From Nomia melanderi (taxonomy: Eukaryota; Arthropoda; Insecta; Hymenoptera; Halictidae), in NCBI RefSeq assembly GCF_051020985.1, contig NC_134999.1, forward strand, positions 4,030,001 through 4,094,000: DNA of 64,000 bases. The letters are read 5' to 3'. Shown here piece by piece: positions 24,775-37,779 of the stretch. A program made the position numbers and the translations under genes. Under the pieces are notes generated by a model. The model was not told the origin of the DNA, made no database searches, and saw only the letters and a program-made list of their open reading frames with translations. How positions within the stretch are numbered: position 1 is the stretch's first letter; the number at the start of each line of letters is the position of its first letter.

Positions 24775-25765
24775 GTCCTCGTGCTTTTAAGTTCAGTGAA
24801 CGTAATTCTCTTTAATTCGCAATCACTGCAGCTTAAACTACATTCTTCAACCTTTAATATGCTCCCGCAAAAATGAAAAAATCTCCACGAGATAGCGTAG
24901 AGGAATTTTAGCGTTAATTTATCGTCGAGCAATTTTTGAGATAGTTTTATTTAAACAGATGGGTCTCGGGATAATTATTTGCGACTGGAAGAACGTGATC
25001 CTTTTTAATTCTGTAATCGTGACAATTTAAAGTACACTAACAATCGAGCATGTTTATTATATAGGATAATTTGTAGTTTGTTCATTCATATCGTCATTTG
25101 AAATAATTGAACATTGGACAAATATAACTTTGGAAATAACATATTTCCAAAGCTAGAATTTTTCAATTTATTTGTATATCTGTTGCTCAATTTTTAAAAG
25201 AGTAATTATTATTTTTGTCGGAAGGGTTATTAGTTTTCTTTATTTGTCGTTTATCTTTCAAATTAAAGATACTTACCTATGTTTTTTATCTCCAGAATAT
25301 ATAAAACTGAAATTCCTCTGTATAATTTTTTATTAAAATAAATTTAATCGCAGTATGATTTTGTAATTCCTACTTAATACAATGATACATTGTATTAAAA
25401 ATAAAAATTCAGATGCGTTTATATTTATCAAGTTAATAAAATGTGTCCTAAAGAAAAATAATTTTCCAAAGCTTTCCAATGGAAACTTAACAATTTTTAC
25501 TGTCCCATCCAAAGCTTGAATAATACAGCCTGATCTGCAATTATAATGAATTAAAAAGAATTAAGGTCGCCTCCATAAAATCCGGATCGACGGTATTGAA
25601 GCCGGAATTCTCAAATCACAGTGTCTTAAAAAAAAAATGACTTCCCAATCCTCTCCAGTGTAAATTTTTTTAATTCCCGTGGGATCAATTCTAAGCTTGA
25701 AGAATGTAGTTTAAGCTGCAGTCTTTGCGAGTTAAGAAGAATTACGATCACATCCTGTAGATCAA
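24775..25765. repeat. array of about 70-110-bp repeats in both orientations
   Basis: Four degenerate copies of one unit are visible. Two lie in minus orientation (about 24775-24858 and 24981-25050) and two in plus orientation (about 25465-25580 and 25640-25765). The best pair is minus copy 1 against plus copy 2: GAAGAATGTAGTTTAAGCTG followed by CAGT, a short variable stretch and AGAATTACG. Other copies share AAAGCTTGAA, GAATTAAAAAG and GATCAC blocks. The pairs could fold as a large imperfect inverted repeat. No coding capacity; possible old transposon or locally amplified unit. Confidence 0.6.
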
Positions 25766-28700
25766 GAATCGAGTAAGAAAATCTCCAACCAAAACGTAAC
25801 GGAAAATTAATGTCAGAAAATAATCTTGACCCAGTTTGGACAGGTTTAAAGAAGTTTGCAATAAATTTCAATGTGCCAGGAGGAATTCATTTAAAATCTC
25901 GACCAACGTTCTCCTGAGAGCACATCGTTGTAGTTCTTTCCGCTCGCCCTCTAATGGATAAACATTATTTACCAGTATTAATTATCCCTTTGCTACTGAC
26001 AGGGGCCAGAGTTGGGGAAAATTTAATCTGATTACACATCACTAATGACCATGAACACTATTTACTCAAATTCTCAATTTCAGGTATTAATTTATGGAGG
26101 AAGAAAGTTAAGAATAATTTCATTACCTGCATTAAAGATTTTATTGCAATGGTAATTGACATACAATTTTGTGATGTAAAATATGCCACGAAAAATCTGA
26201 GTATTACAACGCTTTTTTGATCGATTGAAGATTTATGTGAAACGTACATACATGAAAGGGTAAAAAGCTTTCGGGCAATATGGGGAATGTGCCGTTTAAC
26301 ATTCTAAATTGCTATCGGTAAATGTTTGTCCACCTAAATTTGCCGAATGAAATATCGTAACCAATTTATCCAACCGTTCTTGCGTACCGTGTTCGCAATT
26401 ATGGTTTTTACTATAATATATTAAGCGCTTCTCATGAGAGAGTTTCTTGTTGGAGTTCTGCAGGAGTTCATGGAGTAATATAACAATCGGTCACCGTGAC
26501 GATTAATTACGCGCGCATAATTGTTTAACGACGAAGGCGGAACGTATGCAAGAGAATAGATTATAGTTATACACGACGAAATCAAATACATTACTGTAAA
26601 ATACCTATTACTGAATTATTCCCTTCTTTATATCTCAAAGAAAGTTACCGATAAAGAAATTTATCTACAGAATTGTAAACGTAAAACTACTAAATGAAAT
26701 TGTATACGAGGCATTCTAAGCATGACAGAACTTGTCTGTGAAACTAAATGCATTAACCTCATTAAATTATCAATGTTATTAAAGAATATAGAACATAAAT
26801 ATCAATGTTAATGGTACAATACTACAATACAATAATGGATTACGCATTTTCAAAATTGTAAAAAATAAATAATTTAATTCAAATCGCCTGTGTCACACAA
26901 AAGTGTACATTTTTCTTAATTTTGTATTGAAAGATGTATTGAAGAGACATGGAAGATTTAAAAATTATGATTAAGTAAACATTTTGATTACTACTACTTT
27001 GGCAACCCTTATGCGTATCCTCTGTAACCAGTGATGATACAGTTTATAATAATACTGCATAAGCTTTGAATAAAGTTTGTATAGTCCATGTTTGTTTTTA
27101 CATATTTATTGATTGTTTAAAATAAATATTAATGTATCACTGAACAAAACCATTGATTATTCCTCAGTTTTATATTTATGTGACACAGTATACAGTTCCA
27201 CAAATATAACATATTTTTATTACAGATAACTGCCAATGTATTCGACACATTTTCCTTTTATTCGTCTCGTTTTTACCTCTTTTTTATAATGATTATCCAC
27301 GTAAAATACCTAAAACTGTCAAACTCATTTTTTTCAAAAATTACTCCCAAATTGCATTCATATCGAATTTAAAATTCATAACAGCATGAACTACTTTTCC
27401 TCGCAAATTTTAAAGCTGATAAAAATGAGGGGCGAAGTTTCAAAGAAGAATGTTTAAACTCTTAAACAAGAATTTTCTCTTGAAAAGCAATTTCGAAGGA
27501 CTTTTTATCTCCGGAACATTATGAACATTTTATTTGCCACAGTTTTTCAAGAGAACGTCGTCCCGCGAATGCATTTAACAATGTAATTTTAGCTTACTCC
27601 GATACGGTAATGCATATTAATCTCCCGACGAAATTTCATAAGCCACGGAAAAAACTCGCGGGAATTTCAAACCACAATTAAACTGCATTCAAATGTTCCT
27701 CGCCTCTGAGATTTGTCTTTGTTTGAATCGCGGGCTGAATACGGAATAAAAAATCACTAATTTCACCGGTGCACCTTCAAATTAGATATTATTATCTGGT
27801 TCAAACGGGAAGAGTCTGGAGCAAAAAGAATCTTAAAGAAGAATCAAGTAAATAACTTCTTCGGCTGTCAGTATTTTCAATTAACCTTCGTTAAACTTAA
27901 AAGTAGTACTACCCAGAGGGTACAGACAGCAGCCAGGATTATCGATAAAAGTTTAACCAGCGAAGAGGAACGGGGGAAGAGAAAGGAAGTGCCGGAGAGG
28001 AAAAACAGCAAGTTAATTCTGACTGAATACGATCTAAATTACACGATAATTACAACTGTGTAAAGCACTACGTTTCCGCGTATTAAAACGTGTGGGAACG
28101 GTGTAACATAATTTCAATCGACTGCAGAATAATGTACAGTTATGTGAAAAGTTAAAAAACCTCAGACGAGTTATAGATTGCATTGTACTCGAGTTAATTC
28201 TCATCTTGTAGAAGAGTAATCCCGAAATCATTTTTAATTCGCAGAAAATATTTGACGAAGATAAAAGTTTAATTCAGAGGAAAAGTATTTTGAAAATCTT
28301 TCTGGTCTAATTTATTATAAAAAATTTGTTAGAACTTTTATCATTTTTAAGTAGAAATTATTGATTTAAAAAGTATAAGAATTGTAAGTAAAACATAGAT
28401 TTTAGTTTATTTATAATAATATTTAAAGTTGAACAAAAATATTAACATTTTGTTTTAATTGTAAAAGAAGATTATCCTGTTTGAAGAGTATACGTAAATT
28501 AATATTAAAATTAATCTTATGATTTATGGAACTTGTGGGATTAATTTCAAACAATTTCGATAAATTCAGTTTATGGAAAATAAAATGTTCATTTTTATAA
28601 CAAGTACTAGATAATCATCTAGAATTTTTCTCTTTTTTTCAATTTTTAATTTTTCGAAAAAATTTAAATGTATGATAATAATTTATATACAGCTAAAACT

Positions 28701-29227
28701 AGAAGATTTATTATATATACTGCTGTCACTATTTAAAAAGGTAATTTCAAGTGTCTCTGAATTACTTACAGTGAAACTGCACTATACATAGTCGTGAAAC
28801 ATTGACACTCTTCTCTGCTTTAATTACAAGTCAATTAATAAAGTGATCACGTATAACAGAGTACGACTCAATTATAAGTTTCAATAAACACAATCATCCG
28901 AATACCAATTACATAGCAACTGCATGAACTTCTGCAGGCGAATTAAACTATCTGTTACTTCGACAAAAATTAAGGAGTTCCTCCAACGTATCACCGAACA
29001 AAAATTAAACCACTCAAAAAATATTGTCATTTTATTAAATAAGTACTCTTTAATTCCAAGAATAAAAATACTCCAAAATAACACACTATTAATATATTTA
29101 ATTTTCATACATTTTCCGCTAACATCTCCGCCTCCTTCCAATTTCCCTAAACACCCATTTACCGAACACAGATTCCGTGCTCTAACCAAGTAATTTCAAA
29201 AAATGAAGTAATTCAAGCCTAGTTACC
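25766..29227. other. A+T-rich desert with minor structured spots
   Basis: 26400-26560 is more balanced and contains GGTCACCGTGACGATTAATT, an inverted GGTCACCGTGACG-type site beside homeodomain-type ATTA sites. An inverted repeat TTCTCTTGAAAA / TTTTTCAAGAGAA lies at 27475-27486 and 27543-27555. Overlapping 102- and 89-codon frames on opposite strands at 28881-29193 have no recognisable domain. No gene is supported. Confidence 0.45.
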
Positions 29228-29254
29228 AGCGATATCATAAGGCAAGGGGTTACC
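29228..29254 (+). repeat. orphan right end of a family B element
   Basis: CATAAGGCAAGGGGTTAC matches the family-B right terminus (CATAGGACAAGGGGTTAA). No family-B body was seen to its left, so it is a solo or heavily decayed end with the TTAA mutated. Confidence 0.5.
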
Positions 29255-29989
29255 TCGTCGCTTAATCTTTTTCCCAGGGTCAAAGTTAAATGCGAAGCAT
29301 CCGGGGAGCCATCTCATTTTAGAAAATCCCGCGACTTGTTCAATCGATGTCTTCGATCAACATCCGTCGAAGTCAAAAGAACCGTGCCGTGAGAGTCGAA
29401 GGGAATCGAGACGAGCTGCTGGGAGAAGCCAAGCGCGGCGAGGGGGGAGTTACGATGAAGGGAAGAAGGATCAAACTGGAGGAAGATCCAAAGGAGGTGC
29501 AAGGTGACAGACAAGAAGAATAGAGGGAGGAAGACGGAGGAAAGGTGGGAAAAGCAAGCCGAGGCGGTTCAGGTTTTCCTTGCATCCCCCACCCGGACCG
29601 GGTTATGCATCCAATTCCATTTCCCATTTCAACTTTTCTCATCTCTAACGGCTCGCTCCCACCGGCGGCCGTTACGCGGGAGAAGTTAAATACCGTTACC
29701 GTAATGTTCAATCATTATTTCTGCCATTAAAATAGCTCCAACAGAGAGGCGGTCTGATGGCTGAGGATCGAGGGAAGAGGGCACCGTAAGGGTGGCTCGA
29801 AAGAACTAGGGGAACTAAAAAGGAAGATTAAACTTCTCCCCAGCCGCTGCTGGGAGAAAGATCTCGCGGCTCTGTTGCGCTGCCCAGGAAACGGATCCAC
29901 TTCGCTGATGATCCACTATTGGCCATGCGTTCCGCGGTGAACTCCGCCGAATGAATTCCGCGGGAGTCAGCGAAGAAACATTCCGTTTC
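29255..29989. other. G+C-rich island with purine-rich strand
   Basis: 29440-29565 is strongly purine-rich on the plus strand (runs such as GAGGGAGGAAGACGGAGGAA). Its complement gives a low-complexity 112-codon minus frame rich in Ser and Pro. Other frames overlap on both strands. No domain is recognised. Confidence 0.4.
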
Positions 29990-30204
29990 TTAACACTGGA
30001 ACTATCGGATGGGTCAACATGACCCATTCCAAATTTCTTTCTTCCAGTTATTGAATAGTTAACAGCTCTGAAAAATTACTAGAGAAACTGATTTAGCAAT
30101 ACGCAAACTGAATTTCCAATTGGAGTCTCAACAGTTGCACTATTGGGGTTTCTACAGAAAAATTTCAGGAAGACAATTTGTCTGCTCGGTAGTACTAATG
30201 TTAA
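29990..30204. mobile_element. family A TTAA element, 215 bp
   Basis: The left end is TTAACACTGGAACTATCGGA, then GGGTCAACATGACCC. The right end in reverse complement is TTAACATTAGTACTACCGAG. The GGGTCA...TGACCC motif sits by the left end, opposite to most other copies, so this copy is inverted. Bounded by TTAA; non-coding. Confidence 0.75.
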
Positions 30205-30819
30205 TTACCAGCGCAATGTACCCGATCCTTGGGTTGTAACGATTCAGTTGGGACTTCTGGTATTGATAAATTTCGTCGTCTTCGTGTTTTCTTTTTTTTT
30301 GGTCCATGAAGGAGGAAGAGGAAAACGAGAAAGATACTAATGCAAAAGAGCATGGGGTATATTCGGAAGTTGTGTAATTAGAGTAGGAGAGTTAAATCAT
30401 TTAATTAGTGATTGGTAGCATGTGAATTTTTAAGTATTTACAACATTTGTAAATCTGTAATGCTTAGGGAAGTATTTATATTAACTCTTCTAATACGTTT
30501 ATTTCGTTTTTGTCATAGGAATTTTTATAATTAATGAATTAAATTTTTTTTTAGTATTTACAAAACCATTTGTACAAATGGGAATTCGCATAAAAATTTT
30601 TAGTGTAAAAATTATACAGAAATATATATATATAGATATCATATTGGAGAACTGATTAGGACAGTCAAATAAACTGTAGTTGATAATTAAAGATTTTGTC
30701 AGTCAGTTTACAGCATGAATTTTCATGAACCTCTTCGTGCGATCAGGTATTCAATATTTTACGAGCTATTCGTGAGTGAAGCTTCAAAACTGTTTGAAGT
30801 ACAGTAGAGTTGAAGTACA
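30205..30819. other. A+T-rich, no gene seen
   Basis: No features beyond short homopolymers and a TA run at 30622-30633. Confidence 0.4.
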
Positions 30820-30923
30820 GAGCAAACATCACTGTGGCGTGAAGACCATCATGCTCAACTGCTACGCCTGAAGACAGGGTTCGGTCCCTCCATATCTCAT
30901 ACCTTCATTTCCAATTTTTTTTC
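30820..30923 (+). repeat. degenerate tRNA-like (SINE-type) sequence
   Basis: GTGGCGTGAAG (30834-30844) resembles a polymerase III A box. GGGTTCGGTCCC (30877-30888) resembles a B box. Their spacing of about 43 bases fits a tRNA. A T-run (30914-30922) follows as a possible terminator. The sequence between contains ATGCTCAACTGCTACGC, similar to the tRNA-like relic at 59.6 kb. The T arm is imperfect and no full cloverleaf was found, so it is a tRNA-derived repeat or tRNA pseudogene rather than a working tRNA. Confidence 0.4.
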
Positions 30924-31313
30924 ATTTACTTGTACAAGATAGTTACACAGAATTCATGTTAAATGAATTTTATTATAGATAAAATTTATCGAAATGTTTG
31001 ATGAACCACAAGAAATAACATACTGGAAAGGAATTTTTAATCAAAATAATGTATATCTGGAACTGAAAAGTACCCACTATTCTTGTATTTCATAATAAGA
31101 ATACCATGAATCTTTGGGTAAATTTACATTCTTAAAGAATAATTAATGAATGTATGAATTAAGCAAGAATTTACTATCCTTATACCTAATTTATATACAA
31201 ATGCTTCCAACTGTACTTCCCTCAGTATTATTTGATATAAATAAATAAAAATTTATAAACTAATGTTAATTATTATATTTTTATTCTTATGTAAAAGTAA
31301 TAAATATGGAGGT
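30924..31313. other. A+T-rich, no gene seen
   Basis: Nothing recognised. Confidence 0.4.
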
Positions 31314-31509
31314 TTAAATCCTTGCCTTCTGATTTCTTTCACACTTGCGCTCGCCTATTTTGCCATTATTAATTTTCTAAAACCACAATTGATAATAGAA
31401 AAATAATACATAATTCGAAGTAAAAAGAATTAAAAGACATTTATTTTTTTAACTTTCGACTGACATCTTCCTCTCAAGATTAACTCAATATTTTATAACA
31501 AAGGATTAA
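31314..31509 (-). mobile_element. family B TTAA element, 196 bp, inverted
   Basis: It starts TTAAATCCTTGCCTTCTGAT and ends ATTTTATAACAAAGGATTAA. The interior AATTGATAATAGAAAAATAA is the reverse complement of the family-B core found near 48.76 and 61.3 kb. Non-coding. Confidence 0.6.
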
Positions 31510-31596
31510 TATAAAATAAAAATATTTTCACAGAAATACAATTATAATCAAATTAATCACACTTATCTTCTGAGGCAAAAAGGAAGAACAGTTTAT

Positions 31597-31841
31597 TTAA
31601 CACGTTCAATGCCTCGTACGCCACATATGGTACATTCCAATTTTTCTAAGAAAATATTTTTAAGGGACATGTGGTCACGAGCAGCGGCACACGTCATAAA
31701 GCAGTGGAAACGTAAAGAAATACTATCAAAATATATAAAGGTCACCGAAAACTTAAATATAATTTACTATTTTATTTAAAAAATCAATACACTTTATAAG
31801 TAAAATATAACTGAAATTTATGGTGGTACGGAACGTGTTAA
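31597..31841. mobile_element. TTAA-type MITE, 245 bp (family E)
   Basis: The left end is TTAACACGTTCAATGCCTCG. The right end in reverse complement is TTAACACGTTCCGTACCACC. Both are bounded by TTAA, and the left interior has GGTAC as in the copy at 22.07-22.32 kb. Non-coding. Confidence 0.7.
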
Positions 31842-32830
31842 ATACTTGTAAAAATTATAATTACCAAAAATTCCCACAAACACACTTGTTACGTAAAATA
31901 ACATTTCATATGCGCATTTCAAGTCGCGGTAAGAACCATTACCCGCAATTAACAAACGAATCAGCAGGAAACAATTGAATGCGCCAACCAACCAAAAGCA
32001 CAATCTCATTAACGTCCGAGCCACACGTTCGCTCGATCGCAACGGTAAGAAGCCTAAGACGTAAATCAAGGGAAAACACGGATAGAAAACTGATTACGGA
32101 CCCGTCGTGCAACTTTTCCAAATTACCTCACTTTATATAGACTCTGAAACGGGGACGAAGAAACGAGCTAATGATAAAAGACAAATACGGGAGGGAGGAG
32201 GGAGCCAGGGGGTAAGGAGGGGTGGCGGAAAGAAACGGGAAGGAGGACGAAAAAGGAAACCGGAAGGGTAATGAAGAACCGGGTTGCGAGGAAAGCTTCA
32301 TCAGGCCGATCGAAAGGAGTCCGCCAGTGTTTGCCCTCCCCCACCAACGGCAAGCGAAAATTTCGCGAATTTATACACGGTAGTCGCAGTAATTAGCCGA
32401 AATGAGAATTGGACCCTGGCACGGCACGGAGGCAAGCGGCCGCGCGCCGAGTCGCTTAATTGAAAGCGACGCTCCGCTGAAAAGTCGAATTCCCGGTCAA
32501 TGCGCATCCATTCCGCAATTACATGCGATGCGATTTGCCGACAAATAGCCACCAATGGTCGGCCAATGCAAATGCACCTTTGTTGATTGAGTTTTAATAA
32601 AACGGAGAATCGGAGGCATTATCGACTGCCGGTTCCCCGATAGGATCGAGCTTCCAGCCTTCGAAGATTCGCTATTCATTGAACCGGCAGGGAAACGGAA
32701 TTGCCTTCGTTAAGCAGGTACATATAACTCTAGGGCAGTTAAAAATGAAGAACAGTTTGGACATTTTCTTTTTCTGGTAATTAATCAGTGGATTAGGAGT
32801 TGTTATGCGATTATGGGAAATTTGGAGTGC
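31842..32830. other. G+C-rich island with purine-rich core
   Basis: 32160-32300 is purine-rich on the plus strand (GGGAGGGAGGAGGGAGCCAG and similar). Frames of 60-84 codons lie on the minus strand only and have no domain. 32300-32700 is CpG-rich. It may be regulatory or contain an unrecognised exon. Confidence 0.35.
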
Positions 32831-33058
32831 TTAACGCTGTTAACTACCGAGCAGCTAAATTGATTTTTTGAAATTTCTCTACAGAAACTTCGAAAATCCA
32901 TTTATTGAGACTTGAATTGGTTCATAATTCAGTTGGCATATTGCTAAATCAATTTCTTTAATTATTTTTCAGAGTAACATTCGTTATCTTTTTAATAATT
33001 TCAGAAGGAAGATATCAGGAATGGGTCATTTTGGCCCGTTTGGTAACTTTAGTGTTAA
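32831..33058. mobile_element. family A TTAA element, 228 bp
   Basis: The left end is TTAACGCTGTTAACTACCGA, then GCAGCTAAATTGA. The right end in reverse complement is TTAACACTAAAGTTACCAAA, preceded inside by GGGTCATTTTGGCCCG. The body matches the copies at 18.9 and 47.4 kb (TTGCTAAATCAATTTC). Non-coding. Confidence 0.8.
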
Positions 33059-35754
33059 TAGTATGGAATACACGCGGTATGAAGAAATATGTAAAATGTT
33101 CAAAGTGTAGTGGCTTCTATGGTGTTTTGAAAAAATCATTTGCTATCGTAATTCTGTTTTTTCGATTATGGTCTTATCAAAGTTAATACTTTGTGAAGGT
33201 AAACATATAAAATGAAGGCTTTATTGGCTATTTCCGAAATCTTTGTACCGAGAACATAAATTTCTGATCATCATTATCAAGAATGAGTACAACTTCAAAA
33301 ATTGTCATTAATAAAAGTATATTGTTTTCAGCGTTAAGTACAATTTTTCAAATATTCTAACAAATATAGAAATCAAGGTAATTTTAAAAGATTTTTCGTG
33401 TCTTTATACAAAAATACAACCTTAAACACTGGTAAAAAACTTAAATAATATGAGTCTGAAAAATATTGAATGATATATTATTGACAAAAGTGTTATGTAA
33501 AATAGTTAAAAACCAAACGAGCAACTCTGAAGATTTCATACCAGGTATTTTAGAAAACAAGTTTTCAATAAAAAAAAAAAACGTTGAACCTATTACGATT
33601 TTTTAAAGTATTAATTTCGTTTACAAGGTTGTAAATTCGATAAATAAAAATATAAAAGTTAGTAGAGTACATAGTAAATGAACTTTCCATTTTCGACTAC
33701 TATTCTCGATTACTCGAAATATGAAAATTTATTTATACTTATTCAGTATTATAATCCAAGGGAATAAAGTTTACTTCTTTCACTTATCACATAAAACATG
33801 AAATATCGATAACTCTTAAATGGATTCTAAATTATAGCAGTGACGTTTATTATAGCTACCGACATAAAAATGGAGGGAAATGAAAAGACTTAATATATGT
33901 GTGTTTGTAATTGGCATAAAACGAATTGAGGCTGTAACCACCGATAAATTTTAACCGAATTTCATTGCACGTGATAGTACCTCTGGCGTAGATAGTTCTA
34001 TTGAATTTATTTCTTGTTTTTCCTACTTCAACGAATCTACGTGAGAAAATATAGGAGATTTATAGTCGATGGTAGTAATTGGCTGAAACGACGATTGAAA
34101 CTGCCTGGCAGCGTATTGCTTGCTTAATTGGAAGTGGAGAGCTTCTATTAGGTCGGTGTATCCGAAATGTCGTCCTTTTCAAGTGTGTATTTCGCGGTAT
34201 AATAAACAAGTCAATACGTAAGCAGCAAACGTTGCGTTTATCTCGTACATTTTTACGTCTTGTTTACTATCAATTCAATTGTTTTATAGCATGTTTGCTT
34301 CCAATTAGGCAATACATATTATATTTTGCAATAGTGCTCAATTGTTCCCATTTATCATTCTATCTTACATATTTTATAAAATTGGAAATATATTATGATT
34401 TACGGGTATTTCTGTAGACATATATATATATATATATTGGAAACAAATATATTTGGAAAATAATGAAATTATTGGTGAAAGTTTGAAATGTGAAATTTAA
34501 TTAAGCATGTAGTTCTATTATAAAAGAACACTGTAAGTGAAAAAGAATATAAAGTTTATATTCTTTGTGACATGTATATGCATCATGTTTTTTCAATTAT
34601 CTGACTGCAATACATATTTAAACTATCTTTTTGTAGCAGCAAGAAAAGAAACTAAGTAATCATAAAAATTAATAAAAAATACACTCACCGCTATTTTAAT
34701 GAAACTAGTTCGACTCGAATACTCATAAATCATGTCTTACCTGAAACAAAAAAGATAGATGTTCGTATTATTATAGTATTGATATATGTCTAACAAAAAT
34801 ATACCTGCACTTATGGAAGTAAGATAAAAATTTTAGTGCAGACAAAATTATAACTTATTTTCAGATTCCTTTTTCATTATAACATAAACAATAATTTTAG
34901 TAATTTTAGACATTTCTTTTTACTTCAGATAACAGCTACAACGTAATAGAACACAATCACAACAATTAAGTTTGACATTCAATGGAAACATTTTTCAGGA
35001 CAATTATTTACTTTTTATTAATTTTTATTATAGTGCATGAATAATGTTATTAACTTTATATATATATATACATGATATAATGAAGTATTAATTCAAAAGC
35101 ATCGTTAAGAACAAGACAATATATGCTGCCTTGTCTTCGTCACTAGATGTCCGATCAATTTCGTCTTAAACTACTTATAGAGTTGTGTGATTGTTTTGCA
35201 CGTACATACATATGTGCGAAAACACTTAAAAAAATTAAAATAAGAAAATAAAAATTACAATGAAAATTGTGATTAACTAATTTAATCATGCTGAATATTT
35301 AAACTTTGCAATTGTCGAATATTATGTGTATAAAGGTTCAAGAAGCGACCAAAAGAATTTATCGTCGAAGACTGTAATTAAAGTACTTGAACACATTTTG
35401 GAGAAATAAAAAATAAAGTGTTACATCCCATAATATTTTCCTTTTTTTCAATTCATTCCTTCTCTAATGAATCTTCCAAGGACGTAATCGTAGATTATAC
35501 ATAAAATAGCTATATAATTAAGTACAGTTAAACAATAGTTACTCCTATTAGTGACATTAACTTTAAAATTCTATCATCCGGTATGCATTAATAATATTGA
35601 AAATTTACCAGAAATATACAATAATTTACTGTATTGTTATTCAGATCAACACACTAAAATGAGTCTGAATTAATCAGCTTCTAATGAACTTTAGATTATA
35701 ATAACTTACTGGTACTCTTAAGGAAACTATTTGAACTTAATTTTTTATAATCGA
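33059..35754. other. A+T-rich desert
   Basis: No gene seen. The 112-codon frame at 34079-34417 is rich in Leu, Ile, Phe, Tyr and Cys, with no motif. (TA)n runs occur at 34420-34437 and 35058-35070. Confidence 0.45.
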
Positions 35755-35940
35755 TAATTTCTAAAATATATATAGAATATTTAAAAACTCTTACAGAATA
35801 GTTATAAAATATTATAGAATATTTATAAAACATTCATCAAATATTTATAGACTATTGTAGAATATTTTAATATACAATATTTGTATAATATCATAAAATA
35901 TTTACAGAAGATTATAGAATATTTTCAAAAATTCCTAAAA
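35755..35940 (+). repeat. degenerate A+T-rich tandem repeat
   Basis: Strings of the type AGAATATTTATAAAA recur about eight or nine times at irregular spacings near 20 bases (AGAATATTT, AGAATAGTTATAAAATATT, AGAATATTTATAAAACATT, CAAATATTTATAGAC and so on). It is an old, diverged satellite-like patch. Confidence 0.6.
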
Positions 35941-36089
35941 TGAAACATCAATTTATCGCAGGATCATAAGGATTCTTTACCATATTACTTTTCCACTTTA
36001 TTTCACGTTTAATTAGTTACTGTTCAACCGTTTTAATTAACGGAATACAAATTTCATGTTCGACCGTCAGTCAGTTATTTAAACATAAT

Positions 36090-36470
36090 TTCAGAGGTAA
36101 CGGTACGGTCGGGGATTCACGAGATCACTATCAATACCGACCGTATTCTCGGCGAATATCAGCACGGCACAATATCGAGGAAGATTTTCCATATTCACCT
36201 TTTCGGGTCGCTCAATTTATATTCCTGAAGTTTCCAACGACATTCGTTCGACTGAAATCATCCCGTAGTTTCCAGAGACTGACGTCGATATTTCAGTTTT
36301 ACCGAAACTTTGCGCGCATTAATATTCATTGTGATCCCGTTCCGACCTTAACCCGTAAACAGTCTCCAAGAAAATTGGTCTTGATGGCTCCTTTGATGAA
36401 CGCTCCGCGGCCTTCGGCGTTAATATCCATTAAAATCAAACTGTCAAGGATCCCCGCAATCATTGATCAA
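36090..36470. promoter_or_regulatory. compositionally balanced block, candidate conserved non-coding
   Basis: The block contrasts with its A+T-rich flanks and contains ACGGTACGGTCGGGGATTCA and related CGGTC/GACCG strings, with no open frame. It could be a regulatory element or an old repeat; only cross-species alignment would tell. Confidence 0.2.
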
Positions 36471-37390
36471 TTCCAGTGATACAGATAATTAAATATCGAG
36501 AATTTGTTTCATAACTTTCAGGATATTTATGAGGTTTGCACTTTGCAAAGAGTTATAAAGTATTTTTATTCGTGTGCAGACTAAGTTTATTCCTTCTTTA
36601 TGGATATTCTTGTATTTTTAAGCACTTAGCAAAGAAGTTCGAGACCCTAAATTGGAAAAATTATAGTATGCTCGGAGTAATATATTCCTTTCAGAACAGA
36701 ACCTAAATTAAAGTAAAAAGGGTTATTCTTCATAATAATTTGCGATCGCTTATGTTTTCCATATTCTTTCTCTTCAATCCAAAATTTGTAAAAAAATTAC
36801 ACTTTTTCTTAATCCCATTTCAACAATTCTATTCTAATTCATGTGTCTTTTTTTTTAATTTAACATCGTATTGGAGGTTGAAATGTTTCGGTGAAACATC
36901 GGTTTTTTATTTCTTCTCTTCTGTTCGTAGGTAGAACAAGCATTTCTTTAAGAAATACCAGAATTCAGCTTTCCTAAGTTTTTTATATCAAAATTTAATC
37001 CTTTTAGTCCTGACACTAACTTTCTACTTATTATTTTCTTATCAGTATAAGCAATATTTTATTTTGAACCAATCTGAGAGCAACTGTACAAGTATTTTTG
37101 ATTTTGCGCCCGTTGCACATTAAGACAATGGTTTTCATATTTTTACTTAAACTGTACATTTTATGAAGACTTAAACATGATTCTACAAGAATATATACCT
37201 AAAATTCATCTGTACAAGGTGCATACTGGTAACTCCGTACACATATATCGTAAAGAACAATCTACTTAGCCCAATGCTTCAATTAACCCTTCCGCTGCAA
37301 CATCTGTACAGCGTACCGAGCTACTGGTTATCATAACCAGTCGAATTTTTTCCTGTATATCAGTCTATAATGTATGTTTTAACCAAATAC
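36471..37390. other. A+T-rich, no gene seen
   Basis: An orphan TTAA-type start, TTAACCCTTCCGCTGCAACA, lies near 37285. It is followed by the palindrome CTGGTTATCATAACCAG near 37323-37339. No matching right end was found. Confidence 0.4.
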
Positions 37391-37465
37391 TATTAGGTAC
37401 CGGAAAAAGTTCATGTGGTTTTCTTGTTAGCAATGAATTGAAGTTGCTTTACAGTCAGTGTTTCA
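37391..37465 (+). mobile_element. truncated mariner-like 5' end
   Basis: TTAGGTACCGGAAAAAGTTC followed by ATGTGGTTTTCTTG has the form of a mariner terminal repeat. Only this end is visible, and no transposase or opposite end follows. It abuts the family-C element at 37471. Confidence 0.5.
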
Positions 37466-37470
37466 TTAGT

Positions 37471-37641
37471 TTAACACTAGATTTACGAACATATACTGTG
37501 CAATTTGTTCTATCGTTCTTAAAAAAGTTTATATTTGTTGATTTAGACTTTCGAAATGAGAGGTTTAAATATTCATATAACTACATCAACCAAAATCGAC
37601 GGTATGATTCAAACTAACTCGTTCCGTAAATCCAGCGTTAA
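37471..37641. mobile_element. TTAA-type MITE, 171 bp (family C)
   Basis: The left end is TTAACACTAGATTTACGAAC. The right end in reverse complement is TTAACGCTGGATTTACGGAA. Bounded by TTAA, non-coding. The second family-C copy, at 48023-48652, is larger. Confidence 0.75.
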
Positions 37642-37779
37642 TAAATGAAATTTAGCAGCAAGTTACATCTATGTCGGCACCGAATCAAATAAAATTATTT
37701 TAAAAATATTCTTTGCTTTTAAACATCAATTTGAGACCGCGCAAATGTTTTCTGACTCCTAACATATCAGACCAATATT

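Noticed and set aside
30834..30890. Functional tRNA gene
   Set aside because: The A and B box-like strings are present, but the T arm does not pair properly and no acceptor stem could be closed. Kept only as a tRNA-like relic.
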